Origin: Oegoconia quadripuncta
Taxonomy: Eukaryota > Arthropoda > Insecta > Lepidoptera > Autostichidae
DNA length: 64,000 nucleotides
Direction of reading: 5' to 3'
Assembly (NCBI GenBank): GCA_949316235.1
Contig: OX438757.1
Location: 12,208,657-12,272,656 of the forward strand
Part shown: in pieces, positions 25,001 to 37,000 of the stretch
Layout of the letters: each line of letters begins with the position of its first letter
How positions within the stretch are numbered: the first letter of the stretch is position 1
The notes under the pieces: generated by a model
Told to the model about the DNA's origin: nothing
Seen by the model: the letters and a program-made list of their open reading frames with translations, nothing else
The model's database searches: none
Position numbers and translations under genes: made by a program

Positions 25001-28000
25001 ACTCATGCTACCACATTTTATCATTTACTTTAATCGCTAAACCCCATTAACTTTCTACCTGTATTGTCACTGAAGTATTCGAAAAATATGTTTGCATGGA
25101 ATTGAATAAATGACGAAGGAACAAAAGGGCCAAACAATTGCAGGATAGGTGACGGCGCCATTCATTGAATTATACTTACTGAGCAGCTCTAGGGAAATAG
25201 AGCGTGTCAAAGACCGCTATAGTTCACCGTGAATGAATCTTCACTAGGACAATCCCTTCAGTAAACCTTTCAATATACATAATGCAATAATATTCTATAT
25301 AAATTTCTATAAAATATAATATACATGCCTACCTAACCTAATATATATTGAATATCAATTTAAATATCAGGATGTATGTAGTCGCTCATTCGCGATACTT
25401 TTTATGACCCGTTGTTAATCTTTGGAGACTGTGTAGTATGATTTTTCGACTTTTAAGAGAATTAGGTATACACTGGTTGCCTTTTAAGACAACCTTTTTT
25501 ACATTTTTGGGAGATTGGTAACACAATTTCTTTACCGGAACTACTACAGTTAGCAAAAAATTGCGACATCTTTGAGATAACCTCCACCATTAATCAATTT
25601 GCGAATGATAAACAGACCAATCAATTCATTAAATAAAAAGCCAAGATCACAAGGCATCTTTTTGTATTCTCGGATATAATGCAACATTTGAGTCACGATT
25701 CACAAGGTTAATAATAACGGGCAATAACTCAACTACACAGGCACTCTCCTTGCTCGGGATGCCCAGATCTACTAGTACAATTTACCACCATCCAGGAGAC
25801 AAAACGAGCGCCAGATAATTAAGGACATGCGGGAATAGATCACCAGACATATTGGAAGTTCGAGTGGCGGATTGTGTCCCGTTAAGCTGTATGGTGTGAT
25901 TATTATTATTATAACACTTTATTGCATACACAAAAAAAAACAATTACGTTACATTATTAATAATAATAATATTTCGGACACTTTCACCAATCATCTAGTC
26001 CCAAACTAAGCAAAGCTTGTGCTATGGATACTAGATAACGAATAAACATACACGACTCGGGAATAAATGTTCGTATTCATCAACATTTACCCCTCACGGG
26101 ATTCGAACCCGCAACCGTTGGTTTCGCTGACAGGGTCACTATCCACTACACCAATCGGTCGTTTAATTGATTGGCGATATTGCTACATGGCTAAGACAGC
26201 TAAGCGCCTTTAACTACTCTGTTGCCTGGACAGTCTGCACTCGATTACTGCATGTACAAAACGTTGGCTTACAAGACGTACTTCGAATTGAAAAACGCCC
26301 ACTGCAAGTCACTGCCAGAATGCGAATTTGATTTCCTACGTTTTTGGGGTCTGTTATCTTTGTCATAATTGTCATACTGCGTTGATTGGCAAGTTTTTAA
26401 GAGCCACGCTCACGCAGCAACGGCATTGTTGCCACATCGATGGTCTGCGCTGTTAATCTCACCCAGAGACATGTTGGGCCTTCTCTTTGTTTGCCAGGAA
26501 TAACAGAGAAAATGTGTCTTTCAAACCGGCAGTAACAAAGCAATTTACACAATGCCAGGAAGAGATGTACAGTCAAAAGACATTACTTATTGACAATTAT
26601 ATTATTAATGTTTTTCGTACTTTAAGATAACACTTCTGGAATACATTATGCAGAACTTTCTGTTGTACTTAATAATTAGGAAATTATTTGTGCTAACCCA
26701 CTGAATTACCCGTTTTAAATTTCGATATGATAGGTTTGCCTGGATGAGATCGATTATATTGTTCTCATTGCTTTCAATCAAAATCTTCGGAAAGTGCGTT
26801 ATTTCAGCTTCATTTAAAAGTTACTTACTGGCCGATAAGTTGTAAGATGGGCCTTTCTCTGTAAAGTCTAAAATCGCAGTCCCTCCCAATTTTTTCCCAC
26901 TAAACGTTTATATTTTTACTTAAAGTCTATTGCATATGATAAAACCTTATCTATTCTCGTCAGCGAACTACTTATTAAGTGATAATTAGAACATTTGATT
27001 CATTTTGTGGCCTTTCAAACCCCTTGAAAAACAGTACCCTGGCGTGTCCTCCACCCCAGAAATGCAAGTTCAACCAAACATATTTTCTCGAGATTTTTGT
27101 ATTGCGTTATTTGAATTGTACCTATTTAAACTATGACCTTGAGCATTTATTTATAATATATAATAGTGGTTATTATTACTTTTTAGATATTTTAAACTAA
27201 CACTTCAATCTTGTCCTTAGTTATTGAAAACAGTCCCCTGCGGCAATTTTGAATTTGCACTAAAAATTATTATTCTATGGTAGAGGTCGTTTCTTGCGTG
27301 AAACGAAACGCAACAGGCTTGAAGTTCGTCCATACGTAGAGTGATGCGAGCAGGCGTCATGTTGTTTACAGTTAAATCAGTGCTTGTTGGTGAACCACGT
27401 GTCGGGGCTGCTTAGACAACCAGTCCTCTGGTAAGTTATATATTTTTTTGTTTTTACTATTTACTTTTAATAAATTTATGCACAAATTGCTAAGTGATGA
27501 CTTTTTACAACAGTGACCGTTAATTCATGATAGAATCAAGAATTAAATAGATTCAAAGAATTTCATGCAAAAATAACAGTCCCCTGGAGGCAGTCCCCTG
27601 GTTCATAATGATACAGGGGACTGTTTAATGTATCAGGGGACTGACAACGTACATGGACGGCTGGTTAATTTAGTGGATAGAGTGACTATTACTTCGAAAC
27701 TAATGGTTGCTGCTTTGAATCCCACTAGGGGTAAATGTTTGTGTGATGAATACGAACATTTATCCCGTATAATTATTGATATTAATGTATGTGTATGCGT
27801 TTTCTAGTATTCATAGTACAGGCTGGTTAGTTATTATGGGATTAATTGATGTAAGTGTCCAAATATTTATGATTATTATTGTCTTTTCAGATGATTATAC
27901 ATGATGCCGCCTAAAAAAAGAGTAAATTAAGTAGGGAAGAAATATTAGCGAATAAAAGGAAGGCAGAAAGGCTGAGATACACACGTATTAAAAATGATCC

Positions 28001-31000
28001 ATGCAAAAAAGAAGAAATGAGAGAAAAAGAGCGTTTAAAGTACCAAAGAAAAAAGAAAAAGGTCAAAGGAAGCTTGTTAAAGATATGAACCCGCGCGAGC
28101 ATAGGGCTGCGAAAAAGGTATGGAAGGAGCATTGCTCTACTTATCGAGCTAAGAACAAGGCTTTGCAGGAAATTACGAATCGTTTTGTTAGGGAAAATAC
28201 GCCTAATTCAGAACATGAGCAACCAGAAGTACGAATTTCAAAAGAATATACAGCAAGTGAGAAAATAAAGATACGCGCTAAAAAGTAGCGAGAAATGGTT
28301 CTTAGAAATAAAAACGAGAAGATTACTCAATACAAAAGAAACTTGAAAAATATAAGAAGAGAATACAGAGATTAGAAAAAAAGAAACAGGATAAGAATAC
28401 GCCAAATACAAAATTACAAAAAATGGTAGAAACACCTAAGTATCGAAAAGACATCGTAAAGAAGGCACTATTTGGTGAAGTGCTCAATGTACAACTGAAA
28501 GAAAACTATAATAAATTGAAAACCTACTGTACCTGTTTTTGAAAAATAGTTTAAATTTAAGTAAGGTTTAATAGTTCCTTAAAAGCAAATGCAAGACTGA
28601 TTTTGTTGTGAAGGTTAATATGGTATGTTGTTATGTTGATTATGTCTGACATGTTAAATATAGTAAGTCGTTTTGTTGATTATGTCTGACATTGTTATAA
28701 TTAGATGAAGAAAATCTAGTTAGTACTTTTGTTTTGTTGAAAGCGATGAACGTTATTTTTTTATTTTAAGATGTGGTACCATTCAGAATAAACGAAATTT
28801 AGTTTACTCTGGTTGCCACAGATTCAGGCCTAACACCTACTTTTAATGTTGATTTCGTTACAAAACGTGATTTTATATTCTAACCTGACTGATTATGTTG
28901 TAAGCCTTACGTTCTATATTCATGTGTTCATAGGGTAAAAAGAGGTTACTGAAAATATTACGATTTTCAGTATCACCTTCAAATTGCTTTATTATCAAAA
29001 ATAAAGCAATATGAACACTTAAAACATTCGATACAAAATTTGATATAAAATAAACATTTTATTCAAATAATAATTCGTTTTTTCAATCATAAAACCAGTC
29101 CCCTGGTAATTTAAACAGTCCCCTGTCGCGCATTTTCCAAAAATCGTCCATAACTCGTAAAATCGGCCGAAATTTTTCCGGCCTTCACATGTAACTTGAA
29201 TAACTTAATGTTGTCTATAAATTAATGTATAAATTTTAATAAACAAATTAAAAAAATGGTCGGGACATCGTTGTATGGACGATTTGAGACTTTACAGAGA
29301 AAGGCCCAGATACATAAGTATCTAAAATATTGAGCTATAGAACTAAAAATCAAACAGTAATTCTACTAATTTAAAAGCTAAAGCGAGTACCCACAGAGTG
29401 GTTACATGTTCACATCTCTGGGACTCGTATCCGGGACGCTGTTCGTGACGTCACACCGCGGTGTTGTAACAGTTGATTACGGCCACCGATCCCGCGCTCG
29501 CGGGCTAAGCCGAGCGGGACGAGTTATCGTGATTTGTTGACACCGTGCCGTGATTAGATTAGATGCGACATAATGTCGCTACATTCACTATTTAGTTGCA
29601 TAGTACACTGTGGTTTTATTTGTGTAAGAATATATTATTTATTCCAATAATCCCCTTGCTTTCCTTATCGATCTCACTCACTGTTCGATGTATATTTTTG
29701 GTCTAGAATTACAGAGAAACACTTGGTTTTAAAATAAAGTTAATAATTTTAAAATTAAACACAAATGGGTTAAGCTTTTGATTTTCAATATCATCATCAT
29801 ATCAGTCACAGGACGTTGACTGCTTAACATAGGCCACCCTCATGGATTTAGAGAATGACCGGGTGGAAGTCCTACACTGGGCTTGCCGATGCATGGCCTC
29901 CGTTCTACAATTTTATTGCCCCACACTAAGGCCCGTATTAATAAACCGTTCTCAAGATTGAGAATAGTTTTGTGCCCGGTCTCAAGTAAACGTGTTGATT
30001 AATAAACCTTACTCGAGATCAGGTCTCGAGTAAGGTTTATTAATCAACGGACGTGCATACTCAAGCAGTACTCACATGAGACGTGCGCCGAGTTTCACGT
30101 ATTAATAAACGAAACTTGAGACTGTCATTCATTCGCCGCTCATCTCAGCTAAGTAGACCTCAAGATTGGTTTATAAATTTATATAATAGATATCTACAAT
30201 AATAGGTCTTTACCTATGAAATTGTCGTTCTGCAGTACTGGCATTTCAAAACAAAATAATTTTTGTTTGGCTAAGAACTCTAATTTCAAATTAATTTTAT
30301 TTTAAAGTAGTCATTTGTTTATTGATTAGTGTTACATTTTCATCGCATTTCAATCTTTTTCGTCATCATGGATACGTTAAAAATTCGAGTAATTATGGAA
30401 TATGAGTACCGTCGTGGCAGCAACGCGGCACAAGTGGCACGCAACATCAACGACGTTAACGGAGCTAACACTACAAACCAACGCACCACCTGTTATTGGT
30501 TTGCTCGCTTCCGTTCTGGGATTTTCGACCTGAAAAATGAACCTCGCGGTCGTCCGAAGACTTTGGTCGACAATGACGAATTAAAGGCGATTGTGGAAGC
30601 TGATGATACACAATCTACGGCTTAATTAGCAGCAGCTTTCGACGTTAGCGTCAAAACAATATTGGGCCATTTGCGTCAAATTGGCAAGGTAAAAAAGCTT
30701 GACAAATGGGTGCCCCACGAACTCAATGATCGCCAGCGCGAAGTACGCGTCGAGACGTGCCTTGCACTGCTCAACAGACACACAAATTAAGGAATTTTGA
30801 ACCGCATTGTTACCTGCGATAAAAAATGGATTCTGTTTGATAACCGCAATCGCTCAGCAAGTTGGTTGGATCCTGGTTCAGCACCTAAACAATGCCCTAA
30901 ACGAAAACTTACCCCTAGAAAAGTGATGGTCACTGTTTGGTGGTCTAGCGCCCCGGTGTGATTCATCACAACTTCTTACCAAACGGGATGAGCATTACTG

Positions 31001-34000
31001 CAGATGTGTACTGTGAAGAACTGAACACAATGATGGAGAAGCTGGCACATCTCCAACCAGCATTGGTCAATCGCTCCTCTCCGCTGATCCTGCACGACAA
31101 CGCGCGACCTCATACTGCACAGCAGACGGTCTCCAAGTTGCAAGAACTGGGGTTGGAAGCTCTCCGTCATTCGCCCTACTCACCAGACCTTGCGCCTACA
31201 GAGTCCTACTTTTTCCAGAATTTGGATAACTTCTTGGCAGGAAAAAAATTCAATACCCGAGAGGCAGTACAAAATGCCTTTGAGGAATTTGTTGCCTCCC
31301 GTCCAGCTGATTTCTTTTAGAAGGGCATCAATAAACTGCCACTGCGTTGGCAAAGATGCATTGATTGCATGGGTGGATTACTTCGATTAATAAAAATAAA
31401 AAATACATGGAATAAAAATCGTTTAAATTTTTTCATACAAAACGGCAATTTCATAGGTACCTAAATACCTAATATTTAAGTTTGTCAGACATTAAAAAAA
31501 TTGGCAATGGTGATATTGTGTAATTACGGGACCCTCAGAGTTCAAGTCCTATTCGCACTTGGCCGGTTTTATTAGGTTAGTCAAGCATTCAGCCCTTACT
31601 CAGCAGCAAGTGGTCTACTTACAATGAATAGACAATACACACTATGCCTTATCGCTTTGGATCATAACTATTCAATTTCCCGAATATGTGAAATTACCTC
31701 ATAGCAACACGGGCCCTTTCCCTACAATATCACGAAGTGTTCCGTCGGGTACTAATGAACTGATTCCTATAAAACCCAGAAACAGGTTTCATCCAGTCCC
31801 GACCAGTGACCTATCTAGCTACCAATCAACAAAAATGACGACACGTCGTTCAATGGGTTGCCTCCGTCACCAATATAATTTACAACCGAACTAATTTTAG
31901 AAACACATGATATTTATATCTGGCAGCTAAATGTCGCGTCGAATTAACTTAGCAGTAGCACAGCCGGTTGTCGTCTCGTGACGTCAGACTCGTTATTTCC
32001 ACGCGTAACCCGCGACGACGACGGCACCGACGACGTGACGACAGCAGCGAGTTTTGTTTTCCGACCACCCGTTACAATTAACACATCACGGGACCGGCTA
32101 ATTGAGCTGTCTCGTTTTTGGCGCAATCTAACGTTTAGGAGTTGCCAGTTTTGGACGACTATAGGTGTAGTTTCACTTACAGCTGTTGATGGGACTCTCC
32201 TCTTGAGTTTGCATTTTTGAACATTCACAACTTTCGCATTCCCGACGAGTCCTGAAGACCCGTTTTCGAATCCGAATAATTAGTTGTACGTTTGACAGTC
32301 AAGTTATGACTTGGCTGACATCGGATAGTTATTGAATTCCGATTTATGTTTAAAACTTTTTGCTGTCAGTCAAGGTCTTGTACATAATATTTTGCGTGTA
32401 ACAGATAACATTTGACTTTTTGGGGAAACTGGCCACACAGCAAACCAACAATACTATCGTGATTTTAAATAGATCGGAGAATGTTCAAAAATCGCACCCT
32501 TCCCTGAGCTGATCCAGCCCCCGTAGCATGGCAGGCGCAATAAATTATGTCCCCGCGAGATAACATTTGTCCTGCTCTTTAGCTTGTACAAAATAAACAA
32601 CTAGTTATCCCACTCTCACTCCTCTGTCACGCGCGACAAACGATGTCATGCTACGTAGACAGGATGACCTAACGGAATGATAATTTTCAGAATATATTAT
32701 TTTTATATAACTCTGAATACTACCAGAGTGTTTATTAATCATTTCTTGTCTCACTGATAATACTGAGAAGACTGACATTCTTTCATATACATTCTATTGC
32801 CTCGTTTGTATAGCTCCCTGAACCTAAATCAAAACGCAATACCTTATGGTGGCATGGTTGGTTTCTGGCCTCTATACGACAGCACTCAAATAATCACAAT
32901 CCGTTCAGTAATTTTCATTTTCAGTCACGCGCTAAACAGACGAATTCCTTTTAGGTATTTATAGAAATGTAGATAACGAACCAGTACAGCAGGTACAAGT
33001 ACTTACATGTATTTTGTTAATTAACCAGGGTCAGAGTCAACGATCGACTTACGTATGCCGATCTAATTTTGGACATGGATCCACTCATCAACCCTCTAAT
33101 TACACCAATCAAACTATTCACAGAAAACACTCGATTAAACGTGAAACTTGAACTCCAAATGGTTGTTAACCAAACGGTATATGTAATTTAGTGTTACGTC
33201 ATGTGAATTTTTAACAAAGCGCCGATCGTGTCGTGATTTGTTAGATGAGAGGTGAATAATAAAGATTTAAAGCGTAGATAGATAACAGAAATACACAGTT
33301 TGTTGCATAATTACCACGATCTATGTAATATAATGAAAACATTTTACTTTGAGCTTTTTTGTGATGTACCAATAGGCATTTTGAATTAATGGTACTTAGT
33401 GACATTAGTATGGGAATATATGTTAAGACAAATATCTTTTAGTAGAAATCAATAAAAAAAAAATTTTTACAGAAACTGAACTGAACACCTATTTCAATTT
33501 GATACCTCAAGCCGAAAAAGCGTCTTGACGAACAGTCACAGAGGCAACGAAGTGTTTCTATATGGACTACGTTTTTCAGAACTGTAATTATACATTTTAT
33601 AACCTTAGTCCCTTTTTGACAGTCAATTAAAAAGTAAATTAAGTAAGACAAGTCGTTCGATTGCGTGAATAGCTTCGAGTTAACTTTCTCCTCAAATCAT
33701 CGCATATTACAAGTCGGATTACAAGATATTTTGCATTAATCGTGTATGGAAACTGAGCCACACTCTCACTGAATCATCTCTGAACTATCAACATCTTTTG
33801 TGACGTACTCGCATTCTTTTCCTTTCCCAGAATTGTTCTGTCGCGAGCGCAACGTGTATGAACTTTCAAAATATCGTAGATAGGTACTTCCGAGTTTTGT
33901 AGAGATACCGAGATTTAAAGCGATACTATTGTACTGAATAATATTTGTTTCCTGGCTATTCAGCCTTTCAAACACAAAGGCATACATTACTTTTTATCTG

Positions 34001-37000
34001 GTTTTTAAGAGTATCAATAATGAGTCATCATGATTATTATTAGCCCGTATACGTATCGCTGCTGATTAGACATATTCTCTCTCTTTATAATTATGTAAAG
34101 ATTTTCTACATTTATAGTACAACTACACCTACAGTATCCATCTTATTCTTATAGTACCGGCGTAAACGGTTTGTATACTGATTAAATCAAAATATTACAT
34201 AAAAATATTCTGCAACACAAAAAGCGCGGTGCCGCAGCCTTTCGCATTTGGCATAATAAAATAAGTATTACGAATGATATGATGGCATCGGGTAGGACGT
34301 ACAAACGGGTAGTATCGCCAGCCAGTCACACCTGCGGCCACTGGCATGCCTGTCCCAAGGGACTAAAACACGTACCACCTCCACTTTAGGTGAGACGATA
34401 TGGAAAACTTACCAATAGGTATGTATACCGTGCTATATTTAGAAACGTCTATTTGAATTGTGGAATCTCAAAAAAGACAGCAAATATATAATTTATAAGG
34501 CGTGGGAAGATCTAATCGATATTGTCGTGGGCCGATCGTAAAATTAGGCTGATCACGAAAGATACTTCGGAAAGAAACTAAACTAACTCCATCGCCATTT
34601 GATTCATGATATAACTATGTATATTGTAGTAAGTTAGTACCAGACACGATATTTTACAGTTCTGAAACTAATTAGGTAATTTTCTAATAAAAACAATTTA
34701 CGCCAACAAGATACGCCTACCCCCAAGTGGGCGTCTCTTAGTGTCCTGTATACATTTGTGTCAGTCTCACTATCTATAGCTAGTCGACATATATTAGTAC
34801 TTCTAGGAAAATGACTTTCTCAGTGCAAACGGCGAATCTACGGGCGCCATGAGTAGATGGCAAACTGCCAACTTCTATCTACCGCTTTTCAAAAGGCTAA
34901 GGAAACCTGTTTTAGTTATTATCCAATTCGGTCCCGAGACTCCTTTGAGCATTTTTCGCTGTAACCAATAGTTTCAGATTTGGCCATCCACATCCATTCG
35001 AATAATTCAACATGTATTGTTCATTAAATGGCAAGAAATTGGAATACAGGAGTCACGCCTAGGCCATTACAGAAAGACGGCACTTGTCTGGGTAACCGTC
35101 ATCGACTGTCATCTTACATTTTAAGTAATATGCCACTGTCACCGAATACTCAGGCATTGGCGTCAAGCGACGGCAATCGAACCAAAGTGCCGGTCATCTG
35201 TAAACGCTTGTTTTATATCAAAAGCATTTGCTTTTACCGATTTAAAGCGAAAACGTTAGTGAATGCATTTCCCTGAATCTATATTACTAGAAATCCGATA
35301 ACATTGGTACTAAAGTATATATCAAACTTATCGATTCGAATATTGCATAAAGTTTGTGATAGATATCACCACAATCTCTTATCGCTGTTATGTTAAAATG
35401 CTTGTTGACAAGTCATAGATAAATAGATAAGCCGATAGCCAGCAATCGCACTCAGTTTAATAATTGAGTGTCAATAAGAATTTTACAATTAATATTGATT
35501 GCCAATTCCAAAGATAAACGAATAGAAAGAACCTGACGCCAACCAGAACTAAAGTTATTTAAAATAAGTATATGATAGTCAATGATATAACTACTTAAGT
35601 AGCTTTCGGCCCGCGGTTTCGACAGCGTGGAATTGTTTTATGGCGGCCTTTTAAAATTTATGTCCTTCACCGGATGCCTGGCTACATATCTGCCAAATTT
35701 CAATGTGATCGGTGCAGCAGTTTACGTGTGAAAGCCTGACAGACCGATTTTCGCATTTACAACATTGTTACATCAATGATAGCAGAATTAACTGTTGTCT
35801 TCCAGTTTGGGAAAAGACAGTTCATGATTACACTACAACCTTAAACCGAAAAACTTTGAATGAAGTGCCTCTGCTTGACGTTTTTGGCAGCTATAAAAAT
35901 AAGTCCGATATTTGTTTACACTCTAAAAAAATCTTACAACAATAGAATCAAACGGAGGATAATTGCGTGGGTAGCTTTCATTGTAAGTTGTAAACATGTT
36001 TTACTAATTGTGATTTCTGCCATACTCGTGAAAGATACTTTCTCAAACCTCAATGATATTAAAAGTGTTTACTTACTTCATTTGTTTGACTATAGTACTC
36101 TTGCCCGACTCGCCAGCACCTGAAATAAAAGCAATCAATTAGTAACTATATTGAAGGCAATCGTTAAGACAATTCAGTGGCCTACGGGTGGACAGTTTGG
36201 AAACACCGACAATCAGATGGCCACTAGCCTGCCACAAATCCACCTATCAGCATTGGATGCGGCCCTACCCACTGAAGAGTGGGTGACATGAGATGTAAAT
36301 GATAAAATAAAACATATCATTCAATAATTATGCAGCTGCTTTATACTTATTACGATTATATACCTATTAGTTTGCATTTTCCAGGACACAAATATCACAT
36401 AATATAAAACTATATATATACATCTCGCATCTCGCAATATTTAGTGGGTCATGCACGTGGGCCTGATTTTTTACTATAATTTACGTGACAAGTCGATCTT
36501 GTGTAATATAGATAATGAATGAATGATCATACCCATTCATCACAATATTGTGGTTCCCGATTCTCATATATGCTTGTGTTTTCTGTGATGAATAATACCT
36601 TTTATTTTTTATTTATTTGAATATTCAATTATTTTATTAGAATGGATTTAACACATGAATCAATGCTAATAAAACAATTAGACAGTACTAAAACAAAGCA
36701 TCTTCTATGAAACCAAGATTAGTAACAAATCATCACCATTTTCGCTTTTTTCCAAAGGGAACGGTACTCAATCTTTCTAGAAATATCTAACAGTATGACG
36801 AACGACTTGTTTTGTATTTTAAATTATCCTTTAACTCATTATTATTTATTAATAAACAGTTTACAATAGGTAGTTAAATCAAACAATGTCATATACAGTT
36901 TGCCTGCGGGTGCTTGATTGTCATAGGGAAATTACAAATTATCTAATATTATTACTAAGAGCCCATAGTGTCCCACTGCTGGGCAAAGGCCTCCCTCATC

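Larger units (their letters stand above)
26848..29308. mobile_element. 2.46-kb DNA transposon with 29-bp TIRs and CAGTCCCCTG subterminal repeats
   Basis: TIRs 26848-26876 and 29280-29308 (tgggcctttctctgtaaag start) match at 28 of 29 positions. Seven exact copies of cagtcccctg or its complement, plus one with a single mismatch, lie at 27231, 27421 (mismatch), 27577, 27591, 27614, 27634, 29096 and 29116. They cluster near the two ends and flank a Lys-rich coding remnant. A SINE has inserted at 27656-27885. No target-site duplication could be fixed. I cannot assign it to a named superfamily. Confidence 0.8.
18730..36076. other. Galphao intron 2 (17.3 kb)
   Basis: Contains a GATT microsatellite near 19115-19137, GC-rich blocks near 23790-24000, 24440-24545, 29420-29545 and 31965-32060, SINEs at 25955 and 27656, a 2.46-kb DNA transposon at 26848, a mariner at 30213 and a MITE at 32522. 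The stretches 19140-23780, 24550-25950 and 32660-36076 are AT-rich and show no exon or intact element I can identify. Confidence 0.6.

Noticed and set aside
26101..26161. tRNA gene suggested by a perfect B-box-like gggttcgaatcccgtg and similar sites at 44885, 58492 and 37655
   Set aside because: Each is followed by a SINE body and A/T-rich tail and recurs in several diverged copies; no cloverleaf with a proper acceptor stem was seen.
28001..28288. An independent host gene for the Lys-rich 95-codon protein
   Set aside because: It lies between matching TIRs and subterminal repeats and its continuation is frameshifted, so it is better read as the transposon's decayed ORF.
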